Origin: Mesopusillimonas faecipullorum
GTDB lineage: Bacteria > Pseudomonadota > Gammaproteobacteria > Burkholderiales > Burkholderiaceae_B
Direction of reading: 5' to 3'
NCBI RefSeq assembly: GCF_020539505.1
Contig: NZ_JACDXW010000002.1
Coordinates: forward strand, 186,001 to 250,000
Length of the DNA stretch: 64,000 bases
Part shown: one piece after another, positions 17,686 to 27,454 of the stretch
How the letters are laid out: each line of letters opens with the position of its first letter
How positions within the stretch are numbered: position 1 is the first letter of the stretch
Program-made: the position numbers and the translations under genes
Notes under the pieces: model-generated
The model's database searches: none
Told to the model about the DNA's origin: nothing
Seen by the model: the letters and a program-made list of their open reading frames with translations, nothing else

Positions 17686-17712
17686 CCGAAGTGCCTCCTT
17701 TGCCCCATTCAT
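17686..17712 (+). repeat. Right copy of imperfect 27-base direct repeat
   Basis: Second copy of the repeat at 17132-17158, 23 of 27 bases identical, in the gap before comEC. Confidence 0.5.
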
Positions 17713-17765
17713 AGCCTACCGTTAGCCCATCACCCCTAGTATTCAGTCACGAATAAGGAGGGGGG

Positions 17766-20270
17766 ATGCTAGGCCGAACCTGCATGTTGGCAACCGTGCT
17801 TGCCGCGGCTTGCGTGCAGCGCTTGCCTGAACTACCGCAAAACGGCGGTGTGTGGGTGGGGGTAGTCGCGCTGCTGATATTGGCTGCCGGCTTTTGGCGC
17901 GCTGGCGTCTGGTCTGCGTATTCGGCAATGGGTTTAGCGTGGCGCACGCTTTGCGTACTCGCCTGTTTCTTGCTAATGAGTGTGTGGGCTGTAGAACGGG
18001 CGCAGGCGCGTCTGGATGATGCTCTGGGGATGCAGAACGATGACAAGGTGTCACGCGTGGTGCTTAGGGTGGCACAGCTGGTGCAAGAATCCCCGGATAG
18101 CCGCCGTTTTGTGGCAGATGTTTTGTCTTCTCGGGTAGAGGGGGTGCCTGGTCGAGTTGAAGTTGCCTGGCATGGGCCGCAGTTTGCCGGCCCTTATGGG
18201 CATAGGGGTGCGCCGGTAAGCTTTCCTGAAATCGTGCCGGGGCAGGTGTGGCGCATGGCGCTGAACCTGCGCCGTGTAAGCGGGGCGCACAACCCGCATG
18301 GCTTTGATTACGAAGGCCATCAGTTTGCGCGGGGCATACGCGCACAAGGCAGCGTCAGGGGGACGCCCGAGCTGCTGGAAGACGCCGACATCAATAGTTT
18401 GAGCACTTTGGCCGAGCGCTTGCGCCATCGCGTGCGCGAAGCCATGCGGCCTTATTTGCTGGATCAAGCCTATGCCGGTGTGCTGCTGGCCTTGACCATA
18501 GGTGATCAAGCCAGTATTCCAAGCGAACAATGGGAAGTCTTTAACCGTAGCGGCTTGACCCACCTGGTTTCCATCAGCGGATCGCACATTACCATGATAG
18601 CGGCCTTGGGTGGCTGGCTGATGAACGCTATCTGGCGACGCCTATCGTGGCGCGGCAGGCCCATGGCCGAGCGCTTGCCTGCACAGATAGTCGCGTGCCT
18701 GGCGGCCTTGGCAGTGGCATGGGTGTATTGCCTGTTGGCTGGTTGGGGGGTGCCGGCGCGGCGCACTTTCTTGATGTTGTCGGTGTTGGCGGTGGCTTAC
18801 GCCGTACGTCTACCCATAAGCGCCTCGCGCCTGCTGAGTCTGGCGGCCATGCTGGTGCTGGTATTAGACCCTTGGGCGCTCATGGCAAGTGGTTTCTGGT
18901 TGTCTTTTGGGGCCGTGGCGGTGCTGTTCAGCTTGGGCAGCGGCGCAGGTCAGGCTTTGGCAGCCACGCCTAAAAGAAGCAAAAGACAAAGCCTGTGGAA
19001 CTATTTGCGCCAAGCGGCTTATTTACAGCTGGCAATCAGCCTGGCTTTATTGCCGTTACTGGCTTTGTGGTTCAACCAGTTGTCGCTGGCTTCACCCTTG
19101 GCCAATGCCTACGCCATTCCCCTCATAGGGGTGGGGGTAACGCCGCTGGCCTTATTGCTGGGTTTTGCTGCTTTGGTGCCGGGCTTAGATAGCTTGTGCA
19201 TGGTTTTGGCATGGGCCGCGCACGGTTTGCTGGAACTATGCATGCCTTTAACAAACGCTTTAGCTGCTTTGCCCTGGGCGGTGGTGGATGCGGCCTCGGC
19301 CCCTTGGGGCTGGATGGCATTGGCGCTTGCGGGCTTGGCTCTGGCCTTGATGCCGCGTGGTTGGCCTTTGCGGCCCCTGGCTTGGCTGGCCATGCTGCCA
19401 GCCCTGTGTTGGCGCCCAACACCTTTACCCGAGGGCGAATGGCGTATGACGGCGTTGGACATAGGGCAGGGCGGCGCCTGGGTGGTGCAAACGGCCCGTC
19501 ACACCTTGTTGTTTGATGTGGGTGCGCGCCATAGCGCTACGTCGGATGCGGGTTCACGCGTAGTGGTGCCGCATTTGCGAGCCGAAGGCATAAGCGCCGT
19601 GAGTGAGCTGATTGTGTCGCACGCCGACCTGGATCATGTGGGGGGCGTGCGCAGCTTGCTAGACAGTGTGCCAGTACAGCGTTCTTTTACTTCTTTTGAC
19701 TTAGCTGCTTTTTTACGCAAAGAGGCGCGGCAGTTGGGTGAGCAAGCGCTGCCAACGTTTCCGCATGCCATGGAGCGCTGCGAGCAGGGCCGTAGTTGGC
19801 AGGTAGATGGTGTGCATTTCGATTTTATCTGGCCTTTGGCGGGCGCTGCGGGTTGGCCCGATGCGCGTGATACCAAGGCACGCAATGCCAACAGCTGCGT
19901 GTTGCGGGTGCGGGGAGCTTACCATTCGGCCTTGTTGCCGGGCGACGTGGGTGCGCCGCAAGAAACGCGTATGGTGGCCCTGGGTTTGGTGCCACCCGTA
20001 GATGTCATGATGGCCGGCCATCATGGCTCGCGGCATTCCTCTGCTGCGGCTTGGGTGGCCGCCAGCAGCCCGGCCTTGGTCGTGGCACAAGCGGGCCGTT
20101 GGAATCGTTACGGGCATCCACACCCAGACGCGATAGGGCGCTGGCGCCGCCAAGGCAGTGAGTTTGTGTCGACGAGTGAACAGGGCGCCATCATCATGCA
20201 TTCGACGGCGCAGGGCCTGCGCTGGGCAGGTCAGAAAAGCTTGCGCAGGCGTTACTGGCACGGTGCCTGA
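17766..20270 (+). CDS. comEC: DNA internalization competence protein ComEC/Rec2
   Basis: An 834-residue inner-membrane protein. The N-terminal part has membrane segments and an OB-like soluble region, the middle has the competence core with SISGSHITMIAALGG, and the C-terminal third is a metallo-beta-lactamase-like domain with VSHADLDHVGG and HHGSRHSS. It forms the channel that takes single-stranded DNA across the inner membrane during natural transformation. An unusually strong ribosome site (AAGGAGG) precedes the ATG. Length is typical for the family and no frameshift is visible. Confidence 0.92.
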   Translation: MLGRTCMLATVLAAACVQRLPELPQNGGVWVGVVALLILAAGFWRAGVWSAYSAMGLAWRTLCVLACFLLMSVWAVERAQARLDDALGMQNDDKVSRVVLRVAQLVQESPDSRRFVADVLSSRVEGVPGRVEVAWHGPQFAGPYGHRGAPVSFPEIVPGQVWRMALNLRRVSGAHNPHGFDYEGHQFARGIRAQGSVRGTPELLEDADINSLSTLAERLRHRVREAMRPYLLDQAYAGVLLALTIGDQASIPSEQWEVFNRSGLTHLVSISGSHITMIAALGGWLMNAIWRRLSWRGRPMAERLPAQIVACLAALAVAWVYCLLAGWGVPARRTFLMLSVLAVAYAVRLPISASRLLSLAAMLVLVLDPWALMASGFWLSFGAVAVLFSLGSGAGQALAATPKRSKRQSLWNYLRQAAYLQLAISLALLPLLALWFNQLSLASPLANAYAIPLIGVGVTPLALLLGFAALVPGLDSLCMVLAWAAHGLLELCMPLTNALAALPWAVVDAASAPWGWMALALAGLALALMPRGWPLRPLAWLAMLPALCWRPTPLPEGEWRMTALDIGQGGAWVVQTARHTLLFDVGARHSATSDAGSRVVVPHLRAEGISAVSELIVSHADLDHVGGVRSLLDSVPVQRSFTSFDLAAFLRKEARQLGEQALPTFPHAMERCEQGRSWQVDGVHFDFIWPLAGAAGWPDARDTKARNANSCVLRVRGAYHSALLPGDVGAPQETRMVALGLVPPVDVMMAGHHGSRHSSAAAWVAASSPALVVAQAGRWNRYGHPHPDAIGRWRRQGSEFVSTSEQGAIIMHSTAQGLRWAGQKSLRRRYWHGA

Positions 20271-20369
20271 AGCAGGGTGGTTAAGCTTGCACGCTGAACA
20301 CGCAGCAAGCACCAGTTGAGCCCAAGGGCGACAATGCGGTATACCTAGTCTTTTGCCTACACTCTCTTT

Positions 20370-21320
20370 ATGCCAAGCAGCGCCATGCAGCCTCGATTGG
20401 AATCCGTAACTTGCGCCAACCCTATGGGCATGCACCGCATGGCCTATTGGGAATGGGGAACCCCCGATAACGACCAAGTCGTGCTGTGTGTGCATGGCCT
20501 GACGCGCAGTGGCCGCGATTTCGACGTACTGGCCCAGCACTTGGCGGGCCGCTACCGCGTCGTGTGCCCCGACATCGTCGGGCGCGGTCATTCCGATTGG
20601 CTGCCCGCCGGTGCCCCCTATGGCTTTGTGCAGTATGTCAGCGATATTTTGACACTGCTGGCTCGCCTGAACCCAAGAAGGCTGGTGTGGGTGGGGACTT
20701 CTATGGGGGGCTTGATTGCCCTGAGCTTGCTGATGGGCTTGAAGCGCTTGCCCGCAGCCCATAATGACGCGGGCCTGGGCCTGCCGGAAAATCGGTGCCC
20801 ACAGCTGCACGGCTTGCTGCTAAACGATGTGGGGCCTGAAGTGGATGCCGCAGGTTTGGCGCGCATTGCCACCTATGTGGCCGAACCGACAAGCTTTGCC
20901 GACTTTGAGCAGGCTGTGCAATATGTGCGTACGGTAGCGGCAGGCTTCGGTCCCCATGACGAAGCCCAATGGCAGGCGCTGACACGCCATGTATTCGTGA
21001 AACAGGGCGATCACTACATTAAGCATTACGATTTACGCATCGCTGAAGGCTTGGGGGTAAGCGTGCAGCCTGCCGTGGCCGAGATGATGAAAGCCGGCTT
21101 ATGGCAGGCCTATCAAGATTTCCAGTTGCCCGTGCTGATCGTGCGCGGTGAGCATTCAGATATTCTCCCTGCCGAATTGGCAGAACGCATGCGCCTTGCG
21201 CAGCCACGCGCCCAGCTGGCCGAGTTTGCCGGGGTGGGGCATGCGCCTACCCTCATGCAGGCCGATCAGCTTGTCGTCGCCGAAGCCTTTGTCGCTGCTT
21301 GCATGGGTGCACAGTCATGA
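20370..21320 (+). CDS. Alpha/beta-fold hydrolase
   Basis: A 316-residue soluble alpha/beta hydrolase. The oxyanion region is CVHGLTRSGRDFD, the nucleophile elbow is GTSMGG (about residue 111-116), and the catalytic histidine is likely in GVGHAPTL near the C terminus. The substrate cannot be predicted; the family covers esterases, lipases and C-C hydrolases. Its stop overlaps the start of the downstream PHP phosphatase gene (ATGA), indicating translational coupling. Confidence 0.8.
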   Translation: MPSSAMQPRLESVTCANPMGMHRMAYWEWGTPDNDQVVLCVHGLTRSGRDFDVLAQHLAGRYRVVCPDIVGRGHSDWLPAGAPYGFVQYVSDILTLLARLNPRRLVWVGTSMGGLIALSLLMGLKRLPAAHNDAGLGLPENRCPQLHGLLLNDVGPEVDAAGLARIATYVAEPTSFADFEQAVQYVRTVAAGFGPHDEAQWQALTRHVFVKQGDHYIKHYDLRIAEGLGVSVQPAVAEMMKAGLWQAYQDFQLPVLIVRGEHSDILPAELAERMRLAQPRAQLAEFAGVGHAPTLMQADQLVVAEAFVAACMGAQS

Positions 21321-22174
21321 GCACGACCGCTGCGGTCCTGGCCTTGAATGCCGATCTGCATTGCCACTCTACGGTGTCAGACGGCGTGCTCAGCCCGGCA
21401 GAGCTGGCCATGCGTGCTCATGCGCAAGGGGTCGCGCTATGGTCGCTGACCGATCACGATGCGGTGGCAGGGCTGGGCGAAGCGGGCAATGCCGCAGCTG
21501 AGGTGGGCTTGGCCTTCGTGCCCGGTGTGGAGATTTCCGTTACCTGGGCGGGGCGTACCGTACATGTGGTGGGTCTGAACATCGACCCGCAGTATCCCGA
21601 CCTGCAAGCCGGCTTGGCCTTATTGCGCGATGGCCGCATTGCCAGGGGGCGCTTGATTGCCGACAAGCTGATGCAATTGGGCTTGCCCGACACCTACGAA
21701 GGCGCGCTTGCCTTAACCACCAACCCAGGCTTGCTTAACCGCACGCATTTTGGCCGCTACTTGGTGGCCCAGAAACTTTGCACCAATATGCGTGAGGTTT
21801 TTTCGCGCTATTTGGGTGACGGCAAGCCTGCCGATGTGCGTACACAATGGGCCAGGCTGGAGGATGCCGTAGGCTGGATACTGCGCTCGGGCGGTAAGGC
21901 CGTGTTGGCCCACCCAGGGCGTTACGGCTACGACGACACCACCCTGCACGCGCTGTTTGATGTGTTTAAACAGCTGGGCGGTGTGGGCCTGGAAGTGGTA
22001 ACCGGTAGCCATAGCCCCGATCAATACAAGACTTACGCCGGTATTGCGCGCCAATACGGTTTCGAGGCTTCGCGTGGCGCGGATTTCCACGCACCCTCTG
22101 AAAGCCAGGTCGATTTGGGTAGTCTGCCGCCACTGCCATCCGGCCTATTGCCCGTTTGGCACGATATGGTTTGA
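21317..22174 (+). CDS. rnm: PHP-domain phosphatase / RNase AM-like (YciV family)
   Basis: A 285-residue PHP-domain protein. Metal ligands are seen in NADLHCHSTVSDG, LTDHDAV, the VPGVEIS block, AHPGRYG and GADFHAPSE. The size and motif set match the YciV/TrpH family, which includes 3',5'-nucleoside bisphosphate phosphatases and the 5'-3' exoribonuclease RNase AM that trims 5' ends of rRNAs. I placed the start at ATG 21317, in ATGA overlap with the upstream gene; an ATG at 21299 is also in frame. Confidence 0.85.
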   Translation: MSTTAAVLALNADLHCHSTVSDGVLSPAELAMRAHAQGVALWSLTDHDAVAGLGEAGNAAAEVGLAFVPGVEISVTWAGRTVHVVGLNIDPQYPDLQAGLALLRDGRIARGRLIADKLMQLGLPDTYEGALALTTNPGLLNRTHFGRYLVAQKLCTNMREVFSRYLGDGKPADVRTQWARLEDAVGWILRSGGKAVLAHPGRYGYDDTTLHALFDVFKQLGGVGLEVVTGSHSPDQYKTYAGIARQYGFEASRGADFHAPSESQVDLGSLPPLPSGLLPVWHDMV

Positions 22175-22208
22175 TGCCGGCCCGTTGCCGGCGACAAGCG
22201 TCACAAGC

Positions 22209-23177
22209 TTAAGGTAGTTGTGGTGCGCCGGCTTGTATGCGTGCTTGCAACACGCGCTCGAAATGGCTGGGGTCGTGGGGCTGCAAGGTTTCGGCTTCGC
22301 GTGGGCGATAAAAATCATACAAACGCGACACCCAGAAACGCATGGCCGCCGCGCGTAACATTAGCGGCCAGGCTTGTTTTTCTTCGGGGGTAAAGGGGCG
22401 AACCTGGGCATAGGCATGCAGCCACGCTTGCAGTAACTCGGGCTGCCAACTGCCGTCGGCGCGGTGTATGCACCAGTCGTTAACCGCCACTGCCACGTCG
22501 AACAACCAAGCGTCGCAACCGGCAAAGTAGAAATCGATAAAGCCGCCCATACTGGGGTGCTCGTGATCACCGTCGAACAAGACGTTGTCGCGGAACAGAT
22601 CGCAATGCGCGGGGCCGCTGGGCAGGGCAGCGTGTTCAGCACTGGCAAAAAACCGGGTTTGCGTGGCCAGCTCGGCTTGAATCAGCGCGGCTTGCTGGGC
22701 CGATAAAAACGGCAATACCTTGGGAATGACCTCTTGCCACCACGGCAAGCTGCGCAGATTGGGCTGCTGCAGCATGAAGTCGCGGCCCGCCAGGTGGGCT
22801 TGCGCCAGCGTGGCACCGGCCAGGCGGCAATGCGTAACGCCGGGATCGGATTCGTGACGACCGCGCAGGCGGCTGACGATGGCGCAGGGCTTGCCATGCA
22901 GCGTGGTCAGGCGTTCGCCGTTGCGCTGGGTTTGCGGCTCAGGCACCGGCACACTATGCTGTGCCAGGTGATGCATGAGCTCGATATAAAAAGGCAGTTG
23001 CTGGTGCGTCAGGACTTCGAAAATAGTCAGTACGTACCGACCCTGAGTGGTGTCAAGAAAGTAGTTGGTGTTCTCGATGCCGGCACTGATGCCTTGCAGG
23101 CTGACAAGGCTACCCAGGTTGTACTGTGTAAGCAGCGCTTGCGCGTCCTTGTCGCTAACAGGAGTAAAAACGGCCAT
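22209..23177 (-). CDS. thrB: Homoserine kinase (choline-kinase-like ThrB)
   Basis: A 322-residue protein of the aminoglycoside phosphotransferase/choline kinase fold. Typical segments are GIENTNYFLDT near the N terminus and the catalytic loop HCDLFRDNVLFDGD. This is the Pseudomonas-type ThrB, unrelated to the GHMP-kinase ThrB of enterobacteria. It phosphorylates homoserine in threonine biosynthesis. It is transcribed alone, convergent with the PHP phosphatase and divergent from dusA. Other threonine/lysine branch genes (dapL, dapF, asd) are elsewhere in the window. Confidence 0.92.
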   Translation of the reverse strand: MAVFTPVSDKDAQALLTQYNLGSLVSLQGISAGIENTNYFLDTTQGRYVLTIFEVLTHQQLPFYIELMHHLAQHSVPVPEPQTQRNGERLTTLHGKPCAIVSRLRGRHESDPGVTHCRLAGATLAQAHLAGRDFMLQQPNLRSLPWWQEVIPKVLPFLSAQQAALIQAELATQTRFFASAEHAALPSGPAHCDLFRDNVLFDGDHEHPSMGGFIDFYFAGCDAWLFDVAVAVNDWCIHRADGSWQPELLQAWLHAYAQVRPFTPEEKQAWPLMLRAAAMRFWVSRLYDFYRPREAETLQPHDPSHFERVLQARIQAGAPQLP

Positions 23178-23285
23178 GAGAACAGAAGAAAAAAGGGTCT
23201 ATGGGAAACGGGCCATCGATTGTAGACCAGTCATAGTCCGGAATCAGTAAAATGTAGGGGTTTCCCCATAAAAGTGTTTGTTCTC

Positions 23286-24302
23286 ATGGATTTTCCGTCC
23301 GCGGGCTGGCGCGTTTGCGTGGCGCCCATGATAGACGTCACCGACCGCCACTGCCGCTACTTTCACCGCTTGCTGGCGCCCGAAGCCCGGCTCTATACCG
23401 AAATGGTCACTACCGGTGCGCTGCTGCATGGCAACGTGGCTCGGCATCTGGATTACGACGATTCCCAGCACCCGGTGGCTCTGCAGTTGGGCGGCAGCGA
23501 CCCTGCGGCCTTGGCTGCCAGCGCCAAACTGGCACAGCAATGGGGCTACGACGAAGTCAACCTTAACTGCGGCTGCCCCTCTGATCGCGTACAGAAAGGT
23601 GCCTTCGGCGCCTGTTTAATGGCTGATCCTCAGCTGGTGGCACAGGCATGGCGCGCCATGCAAGAAGCGGTGGATATCCCCGTGACCATCAAGCACCGCC
23701 TGGGCTTGGGTTACGACATCTCTTATGGCTTTGCGCGCGATTTCGTGGGCGAACTTTACCAGGCCGGCTGCAAGGTGTTTATCGTGCATGCGCGTAACGC
23801 GGTACTGGAAGGTTTGTCGCCCAAAGATAACCGCGAGATTCCCCCCTTGCGTTACGACTTGGCCCTGCAGCTGAAGCGAGATTTTCCCGATGCGCAGTTT
23901 GTCTTGAACGGCGGCATTGCGACGGCTGAGCAAGCCCAAGAGTGGCTGGGCGAGTTTGACGGTGTGATGTTGGGGCGGGCCGCCTGGCATCACCCCGAGG
24001 TGTTAAGCCAACTGGCACATAGGCTGCAACCCCAAGCGCCGGTGCTGACGCCGGAGCAAGTCATACAAAAGATGATGGATTACGCGCGCGAACACATCGC
24101 GCAAGGCACGCCGCTAAGAATGCTGACCCGGCCCATGCTGGGTTGGATGGGGGGAAGGCCGGGCGCGCGCCGCTGGCGGCGTATGCTGTCGGATGCGCGC
24201 CTGCTGGCGACCAATGACCCCGCTATTATTGAACAGGCCTGGAAGCTGTCTCAGCCTCAGGCGCCGGTTCACCCGCAGGCCAATCCCGAATATACGCCTT
24301 GA
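23286..24302 (+). CDS. dusA: tRNA-dihydrouridine(20/20a) synthase DusA
   Basis: A 338-residue FMN-dependent TIM-barrel protein. It has VAPMIDVTDRHCR, NLNCGCPSDRVQ with the catalytic cysteine, TIKHRLGL and FIVHARNAVLEGLSPK, all typical of DusA. It reduces uridine in the D-loop of tRNAs. ATG 23286 aligns with the usual DusA N terminus; a GTG at 23274 is also in frame. The 3' end overlaps the CBS-domain gene on the other strand by 77 bases. Confidence 0.93.
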   Translation: MDFPSAGWRVCVAPMIDVTDRHCRYFHRLLAPEARLYTEMVTTGALLHGNVARHLDYDDSQHPVALQLGGSDPAALAASAKLAQQWGYDEVNLNCGCPSDRVQKGAFGACLMADPQLVAQAWRAMQEAVDIPVTIKHRLGLGYDISYGFARDFVGELYQAGCKVFIVHARNAVLEGLSPKDNREIPPLRYDLALQLKRDFPDAQFVLNGGIATAEQAQEWLGEFDGVMLGRAAWHHPEVLSQLAHRLQPQAPVLTPEQVIQKMMDYAREHIAQGTPLRMLTRPMLGWMGGRPGARRWRRMLSDARLLATNDPAIIEQAWKLSQPQAPVHPQANPEYTP

Positions 24303-24708
24303 GCATATCGTTTTCGAACTGCTGGGCCGCTACGACAGCTTGCGCCATATCGTAGAAAGAAATCACGCCCAGCAATACGGGGCCGTCCATGACGGGGATA
24401 TAGCGAGCGTGTTTATCCAGCATAAGACGCTGGACTTCGTCGGCGCTGGTGTTGGGGGTAACGCTGACTGGGGCGTCGTCCATGATGCTGCGTACGGTGT
24501 AATCACCCACGTTACCGCCGTGCGCATGCATATGGCGCAGCAGTTCGCGGAAGGTGATCATGCCCGCCAGTTCACCGTGGTTCATGATGACCAATGAACC
24601 GATGTCCTGCTCGCTCATGGTGGCCAGCGCCTCGCGTACTGGCGTGTCGGGCGTAGCGGTGAACAGGGCATTGCCCTTGACCCGTAGAATTTCGCTGACT
24701 TTCAACAT
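24226..24708 (-). CDS. CBS-domain protein
   Basis: A 160-residue protein made of two CBS motifs (about residues 8-62 and 75-130), with GSLVIMNHGELAGMI and YIPVMDGPVLLGVIS as characteristic repeats. CBS pairs bind adenine nucleotides and act as regulatory modules. The start at 24708 is chosen because GAGGAG lies 8 bases upstream; an upstream ATG at 24750 lacks this. The last 77 bases run antisense into dusA, an unusually long convergent overlap. The partner protein is unknown. Confidence 0.85.
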   Translation of the reverse strand: MLKVSEILRVKGNALFTATPDTPVREALATMSEQDIGSLVIMNHGELAGMITFRELLRHMHAHGGNVGDYTVRSIMDDAPVSVTPNTSADEVQRLMLDKHARYIPVMDGPVLLGVISFYDMAQAVVAAQQFENDMLKAYIRDWPAGEPAPEAETASRPVQ

Positions 24709-24742
24709 GGCGTATCTCCTCTTGTGAAACAACTGGGTATTT

Positions 24743-26059
24743 TTATCCATTGTGCCTTAAGCCGTCGTCCTCAGGTAGAGGGGCGGCAGGCTGGGCATCA
24801 GCGGTAAAGGGTTCGGCGTCTTCGTCGTAGCCGTCCAGAACATGGCTGACCGTGGGGTCGTAGCGCATGCGCAACGACGCCGCCAAAGCATGGCGCAGCG
24901 ATTGGGCTTCGGGCTGATACAAGCCCGAAACCAGCATGGCGTCTACCAAGCGGCTGAGTTTTTCTTGGGCAAGATTACTGGAAAGCACCCAGATCTCGCC
25001 GCTGGAGCCCGTACCTTGTGCCAGGGCCACCCAGCCTATATCGCGTAGCGATTCCAGCACTTGGCGCAGGGCATCGGGCTCGGTTTGCAACTGAGTGGAA
25101 AGCTCGCGCAGGCCATAGCCTTGTTCGGGCGTGCCTTGCGCATCACGCAGCAGGCGCAGTAATTTAAGAGCCGCCAAAAAGCCCGAGCCTGGCTCGCGCA
25201 GGTGCTCCCAATGGCGCAAACGCAAGGCGGGCAACAAGGCGGCGATGAGCGCGCCTGACAAAATACCCAACCAAGAGAGGTAGATCCACAACAGGAAGAT
25301 GGGCAGGGTGGCAAAGGTGCCGTAGATGACGGTGTACGAGGGGAAGCGCGTAATGTAGAACGCAAAACCTGATTTCATCACCGTTAGCACCAGCGCGGTC
25401 CAGATGCCGCCAATCAGCGCATCGCGCCAGCGTATCTGGCAGTTGGGCACGAACATGAAAAGCGCGCCAAAGCCCAGCGCTGCAATGACTGCGGGCACCA
25501 GCGAGAGCACCAGATTCAGCCAGGTGGGCATCATATTGATGAGGCCCAATGATTCACGCGCCAGGTAGGCAGTGCTCCAGAGGCTGGCACCGGCCAGTAC
25601 CGGCCCTAGCGACAAAATCGCCCAATACACCAGCAAGCGCTGGCGCAGTGGGCGCTGGCGTCTGACGCTCCAGATATCGTTGAGCACGTCGTCTATGGTC
25701 ATGATCAGCATGACGGACACGACGATAAGGAAAAGCGTGCCGATGGCGGTAAGCCCTGATGCCTGCGCCGCAAACTGGTTCAGATAGCCCATGACCGTTT
25801 CGGAAACGGCGGGAGGCATGAGACTGGTGCTAAGGAACTCTTCCAGAGCCTGTTTGAAGTCGGCAAACAGCGGAAAAGCGGTGAACAACGAAAGGATCAC
25901 CGCCAGCAAGGGCACCAGTGCAAGCACGGTGGTGTAGGTAAGGCTGGAAGCCGCCTGAGTCAGTTTTTTTTCGCCGGCAAGAGTAAAGCCGTAGCGTAGA
26001 ACCTCCAGCACATGCGCGAGGGTATGTTTATTAGCTTTCGGGGCGTGTTGTGTCGTCAT
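24743..26059 (-). CDS. YihY/BrkB family inner-membrane protein
   Basis: A 438-residue protein with about six transmembrane helices in the first 300 residues and a soluble C-terminal part. Segments SSLTYTTVLALVPLLAV and YGTFATLPIFLLWIYLSW mark the YihY/BrkB (UPF0761) family, sometimes called ribonuclease BN by old misannotation. Function is unknown. The C-terminal extension (about 300-438) contains a winged-helix-like segment (YGLRELSTQLQTEPDALRQV) seen in proteobacterial members. The gene lies 34 bases upstream of the CBS gene and may be co-transcribed with it. Confidence 0.85.
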   Translation of the reverse strand: MTTQHAPKANKHTLAHVLEVLRYGFTLAGEKKLTQAASSLTYTTVLALVPLLAVILSLFTAFPLFADFKQALEEFLSTSLMPPAVSETVMGYLNQFAAQASGLTAIGTLFLIVVSVMLIMTIDDVLNDIWSVRRQRPLRQRLLVYWAILSLGPVLAGASLWSTAYLARESLGLINMMPTWLNLVLSLVPAVIAALGFGALFMFVPNCQIRWRDALIGGIWTALVLTVMKSGFAFYITRFPSYTVIYGTFATLPIFLLWIYLSWLGILSGALIAALLPALRLRHWEHLREPGSGFLAALKLLRLLRDAQGTPEQGYGLRELSTQLQTEPDALRQVLESLRDIGWVALAQGTGSSGEIWVLSSNLAQEKLSRLVDAMLVSGLYQPEAQSLRHALAASLRMRYDPTVSHVLDGYDEDAEPFTADAQPAAPLPEDDGLRHNG

Positions 26060-26140
26060 ATAGCGCTTTGCTTCAAGACAGTCCGGCGGACGGCGGGCCC
26101 GCTGTGGCTGCCAGTCCGGCTAACTATACCGCAAAGAAAA

Positions 26141-26169
26141 ATCCGGAAAGCTTCAAAAGCTTTCCGGAT
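26141..26169 (-). terminator. Intrinsic terminator of dapL
   Basis: A perfect 13-base stem (ATCCGGAAAGCTT and complement) with a 3-base loop. On the minus strand it is followed by TTTTTCTTTG, as in a rho-independent terminator. It lies 28 bases past the dapL stop codon. Confidence 0.85.
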
Positions 26170-26197
26170 CTATGACTTTGAACGACGCCTGGGGCGT

Positions 26198-27424
26198 TTA
26201 GTACAGATTGCGCAAACGCCTGAGGGCTTCTTCGGTGTCAGCGGGCGTGCCGAAAGCCGTTAGACGCACATAACCTTCGCCTGCAGCCCCAAAGCCTGCG
26301 CCCGGTGTGCAAACCAGCCCCGCTTGTTGCAACAGGCGGTCGAAAAAGCCCCAAGAATCCAGCCCACGGGGTACGCCCACCCAAATATAAGGCGCGTTGA
26401 CGCCGCCATGTACATCCAGGCCCATGCCGCCCGCCGCCCCGCGCAGCAGTGCCGCATTGCGCTGATAGCTGGCAATGACGTCTTGCAATTCACGTCGACC
26501 TTGTGGGCTGTATACCGCTTCGGCGGCACGTTGCACAATGTAGGGGCAGCCGTTGTACTTGGTGCTTTGGCGACGGTTCCACATGGCGTGCAAACTGACC
26601 TGGCCGCCTTTGCCATCGCTGATCTTCAAAGCTTTGGGCACGACGGTATAAGCGCAGCGCAGGCCGGTAAAACCCGCCGTCTTGGAAAAACTACGAAACT
26701 CCACCGCTACCTCTTGGGCGCCTTCAAGCTCGTAGATGCTATGCGGCACATCGGGGTCGGTAATGAAGGCCTCGTAGGCCGAATCGTACAAAATGACGCA
26801 GCCTTCGCGGCGGGCGTAATCTACCCAGCCTTGCAGGGCGGCACGCGAGAGCACGGTGCCGGTGGGGTTGTTGGGGTAGCAAAGATAAATGATGTCGGGC
26901 CGCACCGAGGGGAAGTCGGGCACGAAATCGTTTTCTTTGACGCAAGGCAAGTACACGATGCGATCCCAGCGCTGGCCTTGTTGCTCGCCGGCGCGACCGG
27001 CCATGACGTTGGAGTCGACATAGACGGGGTAGACCGGGTCGGTAACGGCCACGATGCTGTCTTGGGAAAACAATTCCTGAAAATTACCCACATCAGGCTT
27101 GGCGCCGTCGCTGACGAAAACCTCATCGGCGGACAAACTGACACCGCGTGCCACGTAGTCGTTCTGCACGATGGCTTCGCGCAAAAAAGCATAGCCTTGT
27201 TCAGGCCCATAGCCATGGAAGCGGTCGGCCACCGACATATCGTCTACTGCCAGGCGCAGTGCCTGCACCACGGCAGGGGTCAGTGGGCGGGTGACGTCGC
27301 CTATGCCTAGGCTGATGACGCGCCTGTCCGGATGCGCCTGTTTGAAGGCTGCAACCTTACGCGCAATGTCGGCGAACAGGTAGTTATTTTGCAGCTTGAG
27401 GAAATTCGGATTGGCGGTGGTCAT
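26198..27424 (-). CDS. dapL: LL-diaminopimelate aminotransferase (DapL)
   Basis: A 408-residue class I/II PLP aminotransferase. [46 protein letters not shown] and the PLP-lysine region [12 protein letters not shown] match DapL closely. DapL converts tetrahydrodipicolinate straight to LL-diaminopimelate, bypassing the succinylase steps. It stands next to dapF, which acts on its product. The diagnostic segments are clear, so a generic aspartate aminotransferase is unlikely. DapL is not the usual route in betaproteobacteria, which use DapD/DapC/DapE. A TTG at 27436 is a possible earlier start. Confidence 0.88.
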   Translation of the reverse strand: MTTANPNFLKLQNNYLFADIARKVAAFKQAHPDRRVISLGIGDVTRPLTPAVVQALRLAVDDMSVADRFHGYGPEQGYAFLREAIVQNDYVARGVSLSADEVFVSDGAKPDVGNFQELFSQDSIVAVTDPVYPVYVDSNVMAGRAGEQQGQRWDRIVYLPCVKENDFVPDFPSVRPDIIYLCYPNNPTGTVLSRAALQGWVDYARREGCVILYDSAYEAFITDPDVPHSIYELEGAQEVAVEFRSFSKTAGFTGLRCAYTVVPKALKISDGKGGQVSLHAMWNRRQSTKYNGCPYIVQRAAEAVYSPQGRRELQDVIASYQRNAALLRGAAGGMGLDVHGGVNAPYIWVGVPRGLDSWGFFDRLLQQAGLVCTPGAGFGAAGEGYVRLTAFGTPADTEEALRRLRNLY

Positions 27425-27454
27425 GGCGGGTTTCAATAAAGGTAAGGGACGGGT

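Noticed and set aside
17766-20270. Frameshift or truncation in comEC
   Set aside because: All three expected regions are in one frame with a normal length and intact metal motifs.
19713-20810. A 365-codon open frame on the minus strand
   Set aside because: It lies antisense to comEC and the hydrolase gene, has no recognisable domain and is rich in His/Gln/Ala as expected of a shadow frame of GC-rich coding DNA.
22176-22192. Terminator between the PHP phosphatase gene and thrB
   Set aside because: GCCGGC/GCCGGC can form a short hairpin but there is no T-run on either strand and the stem is only 6 bases.
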